Source: Diospyros lotus (taxonomy: Eukaryota > Streptophyta > Magnoliopsida > Ericales > Ebenaceae). Taken from it: DNA of 64,000 nucleotides. The notes under the pieces were generated by a model. It had not been told where the DNA came from. It did not search any database and was given only the letters and a program-made list of their open reading frames with translations. Below are positions 11,956 through 24,699 of the stretch, in pieces (positions within the stretch are counted from its first letter, which is position 1; each line of letters opens with the position of its first letter). The DNA lies in contig NC_068344.1 in the NCBI RefSeq assembly GCF_014633365.1, positions 9,687,669-9,751,668 on the forward strand, given 5' to 3'. Made by a program: the position numbers and the translations under genes.

Positions 11956-12310
11956 GCTAAGAGGGTGTTTGGCTTAGCGGTTTGACCGCTTATAAGATAT
12001 CTTACCGAAAGGGGCTGTTGAGTTTGAGAACTGAATCATCGGCTCTCAGACGAAGCCGATCGATCTGAGAAGACAGAGATCGGCAACTACGAAGAGGGGC
12101 AACAGCCTCCGCAAATCCCCAGCTCTCCGATCGAGCCTCATCCTGAATCTGATCGCCATTTGGGAACCCTAGCCCGCTCTGGATATTTTGGATTTTATAG
12201 TGGTCTAGTTTCCTGTTTTACCCCTGGAGGTAGGGCTGGGGGTATTCGCTGGGAGAAAGGGTATTCCAGTCATTGTACTGAAAGGGTATTCCTGTAATAG
12301 TAAAGGATCA
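11360..12310. repeat. Block-duplication segment, copy 1 (11.36-12.31 kb)
   Basis: Very close copy of 45565-46516. It contains a (GAA)n tract (11468-11497), a (TTA)n tract (11926-11955), the dispersed phrase GTGTTTGGCTTAGCGGTTTG and, on the minus strand, an ATG followed by a 40-codon GC-rich frame that looks like a 5' gene end (about 12153 down to 12035) without any continuation. It ends at 12284-12300 with the unoccupied version of the MULE-A target site. Short ORFs here are frame artefacts. Confidence 0.8.
11926..11955. repeat. (TTA)n microsatellite
   Basis: Ten TTA units; the second copy of the block has a similar tract of about twelve units at 46157-46193. Confidence 0.9.
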
Positions 12311-12319
12311 AAGGAAGGA

Positions 12320-13422
12320 GTCGATGAATTGAGAAGGGAGGCTGCGCGACAGTCTCTCTTTTTTAAGTAAAAATTTTGTTATCACGTGACACCAAACTTT
12401 ATTCATATGCTAATTTATCTTTATTTAATAATAATTTTTTAAATCAATATAATTTCTTTACTTATATTTTTTTACCCAAATATTTTGTTGATATCATTAA
12501 TAAATTATAATACTAAATTAACTGTCATACGAAGTAAAGTAACATAATAATCATTTTACTCTAATAGATGAGTGACACTCGAGGAGTTAATTACAATTTT
12601 CTTCTCTCTTGCACATATTCATTCTCTTTTTCTATTTTCTATCACTATGTATAATGTATTGTGTCCCCTCTATCTTTCTCTCCTGTCACACCGTGATGTG
12701 ATTTTTTGTCTTGGTTTTCTTAACCAACAACATATATATTTCATTTATAAAAAAATTTAATCACCAAAAGTACCTATAAACTAAAAATGTAAATATGCTA
12801 AAAGTAAATGAATTAAATATCTTTAAACAAATCCTAAAAAGAATGTTTGAATTATTAAAAATATGTTTAAAAATACATTCCCTAAATTATAGATCTAAAA
12901 GAATATTTATTGACATTTCAATTATTATTTAAAAATATATTTGACAATTATCAATTGATACTTGTACTTATTCGAGTATCATTTTTTCAGTCGAATAAGT
13001 GTTATCATCAGCCGAATACATTGATAGAACAAATAACAAGGTTCTACGTGTCATTATCAAATCGACCGCTATGAATGATATATTTGAGTGATAACATAAA
13101 AAATCAAATACATGAATTTATACAATCAAGTATTCTTTCTATAGTATATCTGAAAATCGATTGAAAGGTATCAGGTGTTCGAATAGTATTATCCATCCAA
13201 TTGAGTATGTAGTTTTATCTAGTCATGTGAATTAGATATGATAGAGAATAGCTCTCTATAGTCTACAAAATGTTATGGACAGAGAGATTTGTCCATTCAA
13301 GTAAACTTGAGTCCAATCAACTCAAACAAAATATTTTTCACATAATATGTTAATTCACTAGAATACTTCGTTTCATCAATGGAGTGGTGTAAAGTTGAAA
13401 TTGAATTTTTGCAAAGCAATCT
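12320..13422. other. AT-rich interval, no gene recognised
   Basis: Mostly A/T with short Rich-in-T ORFs. 12960-13430 may be the internal leader of the minus-strand Copia LTR that follows, since it sits beyond its primer-binding site, but no gag can be read. Confidence 0.3.
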
Positions 13423-13434
13423 GCTCTGATATCA
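13423..13434 (-). other. Primer-binding site of minus-strand Copia element
   Basis: On the minus strand TGATATCAGAGC, one mismatch from the tRNA-Met primer-site consensus TGGTATCAGAGC, next to the presumed LTR end. Confidence 0.6.
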
Positions 13435-13670
13435 ATTATTAGATTGTGTAAACAATGGCATCGCACATCCAATAGGAATGGTGAATTAAGTGTTCTAAAA
13501 ATTGTTGAGGCTTTGAAAATTTTTTGCTTACAAATAAGGTTTTAGTACAATAAGATAATGAGTATAAGATGATACTTATAAGGTTTGAATAAATGAACAA
13601 TAAATATGAAAATGACTCAAGCGATCTATAGTAGTTCGGCTCAACCGATTTAATCTATTACATTAACTCT

Positions 13671-15076
13671 TGTGACACCCCGGCCCCTACTACGGATGTC
13701 ACCGTAACTCACAGTTACAACCTCGGCCTATCACGAATAACGGCTATGTTCTATCAACATAAAGTATTAAAATAATACAGGTGGCTTGGGTGGGGTCTAG
13801 GCTTCGCCACCTCCGACTGTTGAGAAGTCAGGTTTAAAATATATAGGCAACATAAATTCACCCGAGTCTCGCTTTTGACCAGGCCTTATAAGCAGATTAA
13901 TAAGTTGCAATATAAACATATTTTCGATCCACACATAGTGTTCATTATAAAATAAAAGCCAACAGACAAACAACAGTTATTGGAAGCTTGGTCATATGTC
14001 AACATACACAGATAGGGTTCGACACGACTACTAAACGTGATAATTACAAGCCACTTGACCTGCACTCCATCACGAACTACCACACTCATCAATTGGCTGA
14101 TCGTCGACACACACCGCTTTTCCCTTACTGGATTCCGTGACATCTAGGTGGTTAGTGGGAATAAAAGGGTGAGTTCGGGGACTTAGTAAAGGCAATATGC
14201 AATGCAATAAATTAATGAGCATAACATCATAGATAGAAATGAAGTGCACAGTGCATGCAAGCCTATCCATCGCACCTATCTCAGGCTCTAGGTGACCCTT
14301 AGTGGTTCCCTCTATGACCCCATCTTAAGACTCTCACGGTTAGAAATCCACTGCCCCATGCTTAGGCACTCCCTTAATATCTTATACAACCATGCTAAAA
14401 GTAATTCATACACAAAACATATTAAATCTTTACCTCAGAATGCATGCTCAAATAATTTCCTAACTTCGGCATGCTCATTTAGCCCTCAAATTAATTCATA
14501 GAATTTTTTAAAAATTTTCCCATTTTTTTCTTATTTTTCTTCATTTTCTTTTATTTTTTTTCTTTTTTTCTTTTTCTCTTACATCATTCTTCTTCTCCCC
14601 TATGCACGAACAGCCCTTGCGTGCCAACTGCTACTCCTTCGGCCACCTCTGCGCCTATCGGTCGCCGCTGTCGTCCTTGCTCGACCTGCGTCGACCTCTC
14701 TAGTCGCCACCAACCTCGCCAACGGCCACTACACCTGCTCCGCCGCGCCGCCCAACTGCTGCAACGATAGCTTTGTTACTGCTATGGCTGCCTTCAACCG
14801 TCGAAAATGACCATACCATCCAACCATTAACTGCCCCTGACAGTCGTGCACCTGTTGATTGTTACTACCGTTGTCCATCACTACCATGGCCGCTGCTACA
14901 CAACTTGAAACTGCTACTGCCATGGCTGAATTCGACCATTCCAAGCCACCACGTGCCGTCGCCGTGGATGCTGGTTGGCTACCACTGGCCATCCCACGAT
15001 CGACCATCATCTCTCTCTTTGATTTCAACCCCCTGCTCTCTCTCTCTTTTCTGATTTCTGCTTTAAATGCCCACCC

Positions 15077-15137
<61 letters not shown>

Positions 15138-15752
15138 TCTTGGGCACCAAGCATAGCCCATTGTTTCATATATGAATCATTTAATTCACCCACAGACTTT
15201 GGCCACACGCGTATATATATATATATATATAATTAGATATTATATTATAACTATATAATATATTATGTAATATGATATCCCAAAAAATTATTCGTTTAAT
15301 TCCAAATTTCTTCATCATCTCGTTTGGGTATTTTCTCTAATTGCAATTATACTCACAAATATTTAATTAATTCCCATCGAGATACCTAAAATCCAAAATT
15401 AATAACTCAAGACTTATTCAATAAGTACATTTTTGTCCCAACGTTCTCACAGGACATTTGTTTCATCTCAAAACCACTTCAGGGTTAATCCTTGCATAAA
15501 ATTGGAGTCCTCTCAAGGTTTCATTGACTTTTTGGAAATCCCTTATGATCATTTAATTTTTTTTCCAGGCTGTATCACAACTATACCAAAAACTGTCTCC
15601 ATTTTAATTTCTTTCAGCGTCATAAATCTCGTTTCAAGACACTTGTCAGTGTCTTACTATTTTTTTTTATTAATTTCATCAAAACCACACATAACTCAAT
15701 AAATCATGTTAAAACCCACAAATTAATTATTTTCAAAGTCAAGGATGTTACA
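13671..15752 (-). mobile_element. Ty3/gypsy solo LTR, 2082 bp
   Basis: On the minus strand it begins TGTAACATCC and ends GGGGTGTCACA, canonical for gypsy LTRs of the chromovirus type. It is flanked by the perfect 5-bp duplication ACTCT (13666-13670 and 15753-15757). There is no internal domain, so it is a solo LTR. It contains a C/T-rich tract (14520-14600), a GC-rich block (14600-15010), (TA)n and (AC)n repeats near 15078-15134 and (TA)n at 15211-15230. The 159-, 125- and 93-codon ORFs cross these repeats and are artefacts. Confidence 0.9.
15078..15134. repeat. (TA)n(CA)n microsatellite
   Basis: Compound dinucleotide array within the solo LTR. Confidence 0.9.
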
Positions 15753-16089
15753 ACTCTTTACTAAGTATTTTCAAAAACCACTAAAACCTCTTACTTGATT
15801 CCAAATAGGCCCTTTAGCACAACCGATAAAATTATAACCTTATACTCTTACAAAATAGGCTCTCTAACAATCTTGTTAGGCAATATACAATGAATTTTTT
15901 AGAAGAGATGATCTGAGAGATAAATCTCCCAATTACAATTGATAGAGTTGTAACCTGGGAGCCAATCATAAGAGTTGCGAGTTAGTTGTATCTCCTATTA
16001 ATCTCGGACATATCTTTGATTAATAAAATTATTTTTCTTTTAATATTTGGCAATACATTCATCTTTATGTTTTCCCATTTAGATGAACC

Positions 16090-16464
16090 CCAAAGAGTGT
16101 AGCGATGCCAATCGAATTATGATGAGATTATACTAATGAGATCAAATGAATGATGCTTTATTTTTAAACTATTCCTGATCATAGGACTATAAAGTGGGGC
16201 CTCTATAATACCGTCAAGACCGGTACACACTATGTATACTTATAAGGAGGGTAGTTGATCTCATTAGCTACTTGTGTGGTGACACTAATGCAAGTGTGTA
16301 GATGCTCATTAGTGAATAAGTTCACTAAATGACCTAACTTGAGAACATCCAAATGGTAATTCTTACTAAATGTCAATTGGGAGTTCGAGAATGAATTATC
16401 AAGTATGTGCCCACAAAGAGTACACAATTATAAGAAAAGTGACAAAATGATCAAATGGGGAGAA
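16090..16464 (+). mobile_element. 3' end of LTR-element internal region
   Basis: Non-coding stretch that leads into a purine-rich tract (CAAATGGGGAGAA, 16452-16464) directly before the LTR start at 16465, as expected for the polypurine tract of a plus-strand element. No pol reading frame is seen, so the element is truncated on its left. Confidence 0.55.
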
Positions 16465-17033
16465 TGTAATATCCCAGATTTTTTCAAAGGGGTTCAAGAG
16501 TAATTTTAACATGGACCATAAGTAAAATTATCAAAAGATTAGGGGCTTAAGTGTAATTTCTTACAATTATAAATACCAAATTGACTGCAGAGAATGCCCC
16601 AGAGTGTAAATGTCTATGAAAAATGATATGTTCTTCACGAGCGTCCTGAGATAGGATTTATAGTATTAAAAGAAATGGGAATCGAGACTGTTTTCGGTAT
16701 AGCTAAAATACAGTTATGATTTAGGCTAAAAAATTGAATTATAGTGGGGGACTCCTGAAAAATAAACGGAATCTCGAGGGGGCCCCGGTTTTTCATAACG
16801 ATCAACCCTGTAGTGGTTTCAGGATGAAACAAGGTCCCGATGAGGACACTGGGACGAAATCGGTCTTTATCGAGTAAATGCCGATTATTAATTTTGATAA
16901 ATCAAGATATTTTGTGGCTTGAGGGTATTGTTTTAAGGTCTTGAAGCGTCCAAGAGCTATTATCAAATTTTTATTGCAATTATCGAAATCCCTAAGTGCA
17001 ATTAAGGAGAATTAATGAGAGTAGATGTGTAAT

Positions 17034-17064
<31 letters not shown>

Positions 17065-19111
17065 GTGTTATATAAAAATGGTTTTTCCCATGGGACACAA
17101 GGGACAAATATGTATGATTGAGAGACAAATTACCACCAATTAAGGCATTGGGATGAGATATTGTCTGCATGATTTGAGAGGAGAATTATTTGATTATGTG
17201 ATATAAAACAAATATATACATATATGTGATGTGTGTGTATGAAAAAGCAAATGGCTGAGAGGTTTGAAGCAGTGAATGGCCGAATGAGAAGAGGGAGACC
17301 GAGATTAGCTTAAAAGATTGTGAGAGAGAGTGTGTGTGAGATCGACGAGGGAAGCAAAGGGTGGCCGGAGTTGGCCACCATGGCAAGCGGCCATGGCAGC
17401 AAGCTCAATCGCGCAAATGGTGGCCACGAACGACAGGAAGCGGCGGTGGTCGGTGCGACAAGGTTGTTGGCGACTAGCGGAGACCAAGCGACGGTGGCAA
17501 AAACGGTAAGAGATGCCGATTTCGGCCATGGTGGCTGCTGTGTAGCAGCAGCCATCTCACGATGGCGAGTAGGCGACGGAACTGGAATGATCGATGGGGC
17601 GGAAGGCAATAGCGGTCGAGCGGTGGCGAGCAGCGGCCGGCTAGGGGCTGAAAGGTGATGGCGGCTAGAGTAACGGCCATGGTGGTTGGTGCCATGCGCG
17701 GGTGCAGGCATGGCACTGTGCGCATGTGCGGGAGGAAGAAGATGAATAGGAAGAAGAAAAAAAAAAGAAGGAAAGAAAAGAAAAGAAATAGAAGAAAATA
17801 GGAAAAAATGGAGAAAATCCTAGAAAGATCTAGGAATTAATTTGGTCTTCGAGGTTAGAGCACGCATACCGAGGAAGCTTGAAAGGCTAAGTTAAGGTGA
17901 GTAAAATTTCTTTAAAAATTCCAGAGATTCAAGAAAGTTATTTTATGAATTGTTATAATATAATATTTAAGAAAATAATTGAGAAATGTTTAGTTTGGAT
18001 TTATTGAGGAAAAATAGGAAGAAATAGAGAGAAAAATAAAGAAAATGTAAGAAATTATGAAAAAATAGATTTTAATACTTATTTAAATAAATATGATGTT
18101 TAGGGTACCTTAAGGCTTAATTTGAAGTGATTTGTGTGAATTTTGAGATTGGCACACAAATCGAAATGATGCACGTATTTCGAGGTAAGATGCAAATATC
18201 GAGGTAGCCCGATAAGCTTGAGAAAGTAAATGGTACTTTTCAAATGGATTTAGTTTTATGAAAATGCTTGGTTTGTAAGTGGTTCGATTCTAAAATCCAA
18301 TTTTATGTAAATGATCTTATCATGTTGTCATACCTGAATGTGAGTATGTCATGTAGATTGCATTTACATGTTTTGATTTATGAAATATGCATATGAGCAT
18401 GATGAGATTCATGGTTATACGTTACATGGGTTTGGGATTAGGTACTGGTGTCGTTGCTTTGCCAGGGGTGCACCCATACACCCCAGTCTAGCAGGGAGAC
18501 TGGAAAAATGGGGGGTAATCTTAAGGTGCAGTCGACCGAAACACGAGAGTTATGATGTAATGTGCATTGTATACATACATGAGCATTAAATGTTTTGTTT
18601 CCTTACTTAGATGATTCATCATCTAACTTGGGCTTTGCCCTTAGAATATTCAAACGTTCTAGATGGAGATTGTAGCAAAAATGAGGATGAATGAGGCATA
18701 AAATGACACTTATCAAAGTGCATGATGAGTTGTATGATGAGTTGAATGTATGTTATGTAGCTCATGTATTTAAATTCTGCTATTTCGAATTCTGAACGTT
18801 TTGAGGAATGATGATGTAGAATCCTATTTAAGATTAATGTTAGTTGAGAACTTATATTATGTATTAAGTCATGTTGAGAAATTTATGTTCCCGTGATGTA
18901 AGAACTGATTTATGATTAATGTTATGATATTAGGTTCGATTCTAGTTTCTGCATATGATATTTATAATGATTCTCCTTGGAGATAAATAAATGGAAATCG
19001 TGGGATGGATATGAGAAAAGATATGGTTTAGTAATAGTTTTAGAAAAAAAAAATTATTATTATCCCAGAATTGTCGTGAGTTTTAACGCGCTAAAAAAAA
19101 GGGGCGTTATA
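16465..19111 (+). mobile_element. Ty3/gypsy 3' LTR, 2647 bp
   Basis: Starts TGTAATATCCCAG after a polypurine tract and ends GGGGCGTTATA, close to the usual GGGGCGTTACA. It has the same layout as the other gypsy LTRs in the window (GC-rich block 17340-17720, A-rich tract 17750-17820, a phrase with 'ccccagtctagcagggagactgg' near 18480). TA repeats lie at 17048-17064. The 133- and 112-codon ORFs on opposite strands of the GC-rich block are not genes. Confidence 0.7.
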
Positions 19112-19716
19112 GATCAAATTTAGATGAGGCATAACATAGTCACATACATGTTACACATGCATGATATACTTATATGTATATTAGCGCATTTACTATTTTG
19201 CGCAGAGGGGAAGAAAAAAGATATCCTAAAAAGAAAAAAGTATAAGATCGTGGGTTAGTCTCCTAGCATCTGTCATTATGATGCATAAGATATTGTTGAG
19301 TTAGAAATGCATGCTGTAATCACGCATGGTAAAATAGATTTGTTGTATGTCTATTTATGTCTCATTGTTTCCTACTGCTTTACTTTTTTGTAAATTATAC
19401 TTGTTGGACCTTGTAACTCAATTTGTTTACTTTGTGTCAATCCAGATAAGGGCAAAGCAGCAGTGGGCGATGAGTCTAGCCACATCTGATGTTGAGAGAT
19501 GCGTAGTGTGTACAAATTCTCCTCAGGCGGAGGATCTGGGAGTGTTTTGTTTCATTTTCGACAGGGCATGAGGAAATAGTTGTGTTGATGTAATTTTTCT
19601 TCATGCCACCTATGCTTTTTGTATTGTATGGGTAGCTAAGCCCTAACCATACATGTTACTAGATGATGTTGTATGAATGTTAAGTTCTATACTTTTAAAT
19701 GTTAGTAAAATATCAT
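19112..19716. other. Unassigned interval before Sirevirus I
   Basis: No gene recognised. A 74-codon plus-strand ORF (19347-19571) has no known motif. The last bases before the Sirevirus (tatcatGAAAG) are its insertion target. Confidence 0.3.
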
Positions 19717-19721
19717 GAAAG

Positions 19722-20947
19722 TGTTAGGTTTGAATAGCAATGGCACTAATACCCAAGAGGGGGTGAATTGGGTTGTAAAAATTTATTAAACTTAAAAATC
19801 CTTTTGATGAAAAACGAGATTTTATGTTAGTAAGGATTATTAAAATACTTGAAACAATAAATAAAAGGAAGAGCACAAGCAAACAAGAGACAAAACGATA
19901 TATAGTGGTTCAGCTTAAACCAAGCCTAATCCACTACCTTAGCTCCTCACTAAAGATTTTTCAACCAATCCACTAAATACCTCATATCTCTCCGGATAGA
20001 CACTCTAACAATAAACTAGAAATTTACAACCTCTTACTTAGACAAGCAAGCCCTCTAGCACCAAGCTAGGTATCACAACCTTTTGCTTAAACAAGCAAGT
20101 CCTCTAGCAACAAGATAGGAAAACCAAGAATAATAAAATGAGAGGATCTAAGAGTAAACACTCTTAGTTACAAAATCTCTCAATATAAACACAAGACTTG
20201 AATAAGATAATACAAATGATAAACAAAGCCTTTAGAGAGAAAAATAAAGAACAAATGAAATGATGAATCACTTGAAGAATAAACACTTGTAAGCTTATAA
20301 TGATCTCTTTTGGTTGTCTTGATTCATCCATTTGATATTTATTTATAGAGCATCTCGAGCCCATTCAAAAATATAGCCGTTGGAGACTTGAACAGTGGAG
20401 AATCTAGTCGTTGGAAACTGTCTGGGACATAAACTGTCGACATTTGATGAAGAACTGTCAACAGTATATTGAAGAAAGTAAATGTCCTCATTTTGTTTTA
20501 TTTATATTTTACCTTCCATTTACTTTAATACATAAATGTAAATTAGAAAGTACCCCCCATTTGGATTCAATAAAAATATCTAGAAAATCAAAATCAATAA
20601 CAATAAGAAAGTAGAATTTAGGTTTTAGTACAAACTTAGGATTTTGTGATTTTACCACTTCCAAGATATACACTTTCTATTTCTTGAAAAATTCGTTAAA
20701 AATCATTTTAACACCAATGAATGTTAGCTATTGAAATACCGGGAAATAGTTTTTTAAAATGAAAACATTTTCATATATGTCTCCTTATAATGTACAAATC
20801 TTTTAGACTTAGAAAAAATTATAGATCATTCGGTTTAGGTACTTGAAATTGATTTTTGTTGAAAACCATAAACTTGACTCATGACTTGGGGATCAAAACC
20901 AAATGATGTTTTTCATCATCAAAACTAATCACAAGTGTAAATTATCA
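19722..20947 (-). mobile_element. 3' LTR of Sirevirus I, 1226 bp
   Basis: Its lower end TGTTAGGTTTGAATAGCAAT is the same as 26773-26792 of the 5' LTR; its upper end (...CAAGTGTAAATTATCA) matches the outer end of the 5' LTR at 33506. A TATA box on the minus strand lies at about 20337-20348. Compared with the 5' LTR it lacks about 170 bp between GAACTGTCAACAG (20453) and the next GTTGACAG repeat, which suggests a deletion between short GTTGACAG repeats. Confidence 0.88.
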
Positions 20948-20964
20948 ATCTCCCATTTTTTGAT
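20948..20964 (-). other. Polypurine tract of Sirevirus I
   Basis: On the minus strand AAAAAATGGGAGAT directly before the LTR start TGATAATTTACAC. The equivalent in Sirevirus II is AAAAATGGGGAGAT at 29070-29083. Confidence 0.75.
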
Positions 20965-22245
20965 GATAACAAAACCTAAAATCAATTTCAACAAATCTCT
21001 CTCCCTTTTTTCCATAAATCAAAAAGGTTTGTTTTCAAGAAATTTAAACTTAAAACACTCCCTTAAACTGATACGATTAGAGAACAAGTCAACCATACTT
21101 AGATACTTCCCCTTAAACCAAGAACTTAAAAATAGTTGAGTTGTAGGAGTACTTATATGAGATTTCACAAACTCTCCCTTTAGATTACATAACCAACAAG
21201 GTTAGAGAATCAAGAATCAATAAGCTCATAAATCATAATACAAGTTCCCACGTAAGATGGCATAACCAATCATAAGTCATCATGAGTCATTCATATACAT
21301 GTGCATAATCCATATACCAGTGGCATTCATAAGGCATTCACATAAGAGGCCATAATAGTCTCCAAATAATTCAAAAATTTTGATATCACATTCCATATTC
21401 ATGACCATATAAGAACCAAAATATATCATTCTAGATTGTCACTCATTCAACTAACATTATATAAGAGGCATATACATTAAATGATCAAATTTATCAATTA
21501 AGACTCCCCCTTAATATGATATAAACATTAGTCATACAACTTGAAATTTAAAACTTTCTCTTAAGAGATAGATTATATTCAATTAATAGAATTACATTAG
21601 AGCCACAAATTGTAGGAATGAACCACATGTACTTATTTTTTATATATTCAAAGGATAAGTGGTCATTCAAAACCAAACAAGTTATGGAAGATTTTATGCA
21701 AGAAACATTAAGGATATGCTTTAAGAACATACATTTCTCTTTTGATAATCATAGCTATACTTGCAACCACACATCAAGAGCAAAATATACCATTTTGCAT
21801 TTAAACATTCTTTAACTTCCATGTCCATCAAAACAAAAGGGTAAATATATGAATCCAACATCATATGAGTCTAAGTGCCAAAGAGGTTAGGAATAAGTTG
21901 AGTGCTTATCTCAAATGATTGGACATTCATTTTCCATATGCCAAGCTATGACATATTTCATACAAGAGATATAGATTATTACATATAGAGGTATACAAGA
22001 AGTAAGATGATCATTTAATTAGCATAATTTCTTACTCAAGTAATACACAAGAGTAAATACCAATTAGCCCAATAAGCATATACATGCATGTCTTATTATA
22101 GCCAAAATGCAAAATAAGTTTGGCTTTTGACAATTTAGATCATAAATCACAAAATTTATATATATTTTCAAAAGATATAGAATTTTACATATCACACACA
22201 TTTATTGAGCATATTCAATGAAGCACACATTTTTCAAGAATGTCA
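20965..22245 (-). other. Sirevirus I non-coding 3' region
   Basis: AT-rich, between RNase H and the polypurine tract, the place where Sirevirus II has an envelope-like gene. Tracts such as CTCTCCCTTTTTTCC (20998) and CTCCCTTTAGATT (21173) and CTCCCCCTTAA (21503) look like the multiple purine tracts seen in Sireviruses. No envelope-like frame can be followed. Confidence 0.5.
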
Positions 22246-22500
22246 AGACACAATCCTTCCTAGTTGAATCTGGAGAATTCAAATATTTTCCTATCTAGGG
22301 GTTTTGTGAATAAATCCACCACTCGATGATTTGTGTTTTTAAATTTCAAATCTCCATTTTGAGCATGATCCCTAATAAAATAATGTTTAATTTCAATGTG
22401 TTGAACATGAAATACTTAATTTTTTGTTAGGGCTATAGCACCTGTATTATCATATTTTATTGAAATATTATGAGTTTTTATTCTAAGGTCTTGAAAATTA
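22246..22500 (-). pseudogene. Copia RNase H C-terminal fragment
   Basis: Minus-strand translation contains, in order, DNTGAIALTKN, HIEIKHYFIRDH and LFTKPLDR, the closing motifs of Copia RNase H. They align with DNTSAIALTKN, HIEVKHHFIRDH and IFTKPLDR of Sirevirus II (31300-31560). It has one stop and a small deletion. The similarity stops sharply at about 22500, where foreign DNA begins. Confidence 0.85.
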
Positions 22501-22619
22501 TCACGTTTTTATTTTTATTTTATTTATTTTTATTTTTTATTATTTGATTTATTATTATTATTTATTTTATTTATTTATTTTTGTTAAAGATTCTATATTA
22601 TTTTTTTTTAATATCCGAA

Positions 22620-22733
22620 CAACTTTTCAGATTTTTCTCAGCACATTTCCAAACAGCTTTCCGAAATTTACTACGCGTGTCTAGATGCTGTGGCGGAATT
22701 GCTACGCACGACCAGATGCTCTGCTTTTGGTTG

Positions 22734-22768
<35 letters not shown>

Positions 22769-22867
22769 CTATCACTTGTTCATCTCTAGTGTCTCTTAGG
22801 CTCGCTCCAACCCTCTCTTTGGCTTTCCCGTCCGTCGCTCATCTCCATTACTCCGATCAACAAGGAG
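22620..22867 (+). other. Probable 5' UTR exon of the LBD gene
   Basis: Contains a (CT)n tract (22734-22764), common in plant leaders, and ends in the strong donor GAG|GTAAGT (22865-22873). The matching acceptor is probably TTTTCTTTAG (24257-24266), 16 bases before the LBD start codon, giving a 5' UTR intron of about 1.4 kb. The ORFs reported here (22581-22799, 22690-22890) read through the CT repeat and the splice site. Transcription start unknown. Confidence 0.45.
22734..22764. repeat. (CT)n microsatellite
   Basis: About 15 CT units. Confidence 0.9.
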
Positions 22868-24282
22868 GTAAGTCTCGCACCCATCTATGATGTAAACGTA
22901 TATATGAATTATTTGGTTTGATTGAAATTTTAAGCTTAAATTGATGAAGTTTCAGCTATTGGATCTTATTTGTTTTTGAGTATGTTGGTCAATGGGCCCT
23001 TGGATGCCAGGTGGTTGCCTTTGATCACCGGAAACCACTGGCTACGGTGGTTGGTGGCGACTGCCTCTGATCACCCGAAACTTCAAGTTTAGATCTACGG
23101 AGATTTGACCGTTAGATTTTGCTGATTTTTGGGTATAGTGGTCGAAGGGGGTAAGGGAGTCGAGTAGTGGCCTTGTGGCCTTGGATCGTTGGGAAATGCT
23201 AGCTATGGTGGCTGGCGGCGATGGGCAGTGTGCTTTTTAAATCTGGCTGGAAAGAAAACCAGATCTACGAAAGTTCAATCGTTAGATCTAGCCCATTTTT
23301 AGATATATTATCTTCCTTGGCTTGGAGGTTCTAATGATAGGCTCGGATCATAGAAACTTTTGTTAAGTTCTTCGTAGGAGAGTTGGGTTCAATCCTGTCA
23401 AGAATCGTAAGGCAAGATCTTCTCCCTATAATCTTTTCTTTTTAAGCATTTGTTCCCAGATTATTCAAGACTCTTTGTTCTTGATCTTAGATGATTAACA
23501 GACAGTATATATATACATATGCACATACAGTAAGTTCACAAACAAGTCATGAATTTTTCCTTATAACGATTCTTTCAAATATGATCGTTGAATCATTCTT
23601 GAGATTATTTCATATCAAATGGGATTTTCGAAAAGGTGTAGAGTAGTTATAGCTGTTGCAGAATATAAACATTGTCATCATCCATATTTTTTTATTTTTA
23701 TGGTGTAAGATTCATTCATTTCGCTTCAAAAGATTCATCACTTAAAGAGTCTTTCAAAGCATATCTTTACAGAATAGAATCTTAGGTTTCGAAATCTGCA
23801 TATCACATTACGAAACATATAAAACAAATAAACTTCTATTTCAAAATTTCTTTGTTTATATTTTGAAAACTGTCTCTTTGCACTTCAAATTCAACTTTAT
23901 TGCTTGCTTAAAAAGGATTGTCTTTATACGGTTGATACCTCATCGTGCCATTCAACGGTCTTGAGGTTTAACTAAGTTGTGGCCTTCACTAGCAACATCT
24001 TATTTATATTGGGGGTTGTTGTGATGGTTTAGGGTTTGCGTAGAAACCTAATTGTTTGTATTTCGTGGATAATTTCTCAAAATTTTGGTAAAATGGGTTT
24101 ATAACCCGAAAGAGACTATAAATCACCTCAATCTTTCAAAGGAATATTGTTGGGGTAGGAATTTAGAAAATTTGGAGATTGGAATGAGATTGGGGGTTTT
24201 CAAATCATCTGTGTGCATTTCTAGGTTCCAGGAATTCTTCAGCTTATCCTTTCTCATTTTCTTTAGAAACAACTAGAAGATC

Positions 24283-24699
24283 ATGTCAAGATTGGGTTTT
24301 CCATGCGATGCTTGCAAGCACTTGAGAAGAAGATGTATCGAAGGATGCATCTTTGCCCCTTATTTCTACAATGAAGCAGGAAATACTGATTTTGAGGCTA
24401 TCCACAAAGTTTTCAGCACCAAAAATGTCTTCAATCTTCTGAGCCATCTTTCGGTAAGAGACCGTAATAAGGCTATTGCTACAATCTTATATGAGGCTCA
24501 AGCTAGGATTCAAGATCCGACATACGGTTGTGTATCTAAAATTCTTGTCATCCAACAGCAGGTATAATGAACTCTAAATCCTTAATCTTTTTGAGTTTCT
24601 AGACATAATTTTCTAATTATGTGTTATTTTTAGGTTAACAACCTACAAAAATATCCAGCCTTTTTGAAGGAGTTTGCAGACACTTATGCAAACCTTTAA
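24283..24699 (+). CDS. LOB-domain (LBD) protein, short, two coding exons
   Basis: LBD proteins are plant-specific nuclear DNA-binding regulators of organ development. Exon 1 is 24283-24561; a 72-bp intron (CAG|GTATAA ... TTTTTAG) keeps phase 0; exon 2 is 24634-24699. The 114-residue product has the LOB zinc motif CDACKHLRRRCIEGC (CX2CX6CX3C, residues 8-22), then FAPYF, a GAS-type block around FSTKNVFNLL, and RIQDPTYGCV. Two usually conserved residues differ: the proline before V-R-D-R and the glycine after YGCV (here serine). The start is the first ATG after a good acceptor at 24266. The product stops early: TAA at 24697 is followed by 37 more open codons up to TGA at 24811, so the C-terminus may have been lost recently. 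The gene is antisense to the Sirevirus around it. It resembles short LBD21-24-type proteins more than the long ones, but the subfamily is not certain; it could be a captured, still functional copy or a young pseudogene. Confidence 0.75.

Larger units (their letters stand above)
13437..16080 (-). mobile_element. Copia (Sirevirus-like) LTR split by a solo LTR
   Basis: 13437-13670 and 15758 to about 16080 read together as one LTR lying on the U5 side of the primer site. They carry 'gtagttcggctcaacc' (compare 'tagtggttcggcttaaacc' in Sirevirus I) and the 'ccctctagcac'-like phrases typical of the other Sirevirus LTRs here. The gypsy solo LTR at 13671-15752 separates the halves. The U3 boundary is not visible. 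Confidence 0.5.

Noticed and set aside
11373..11985. Several 60-84-codon ORFs repeated at 45576-46282
   Set aside because: Conserved between copies only because the DNA was duplicated; they cross (GAA)n and (TTA)n tracts, overlap on both strands and have no motif.
12035..12153. Minus-strand 40-codon GC-rich frame as a host gene start
   Set aside because: Looks like a 5' gene end but no continuation or splice partner is visible in either copy of the block.
14729..15236. ORFs of 159 and 125 codons on opposite strands
   Set aside because: They run through (TA)n and (CA)n repeats and a GC-rich block inside a gypsy solo LTR with clear borders and target duplication; no protein motif.
17310..17725. 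Overlapping ORFs of 133, 112 and 83 codons
   Set aside because: GC-rich block of a gypsy LTR open on both strands; typical composition artefact.
22581..22890. ORFs with poly-Leu-Ser stretch as an upstream gene
   Set aside because: Made by the (CT)n tract of a probable 5' UTR exon and read through its splice donor.
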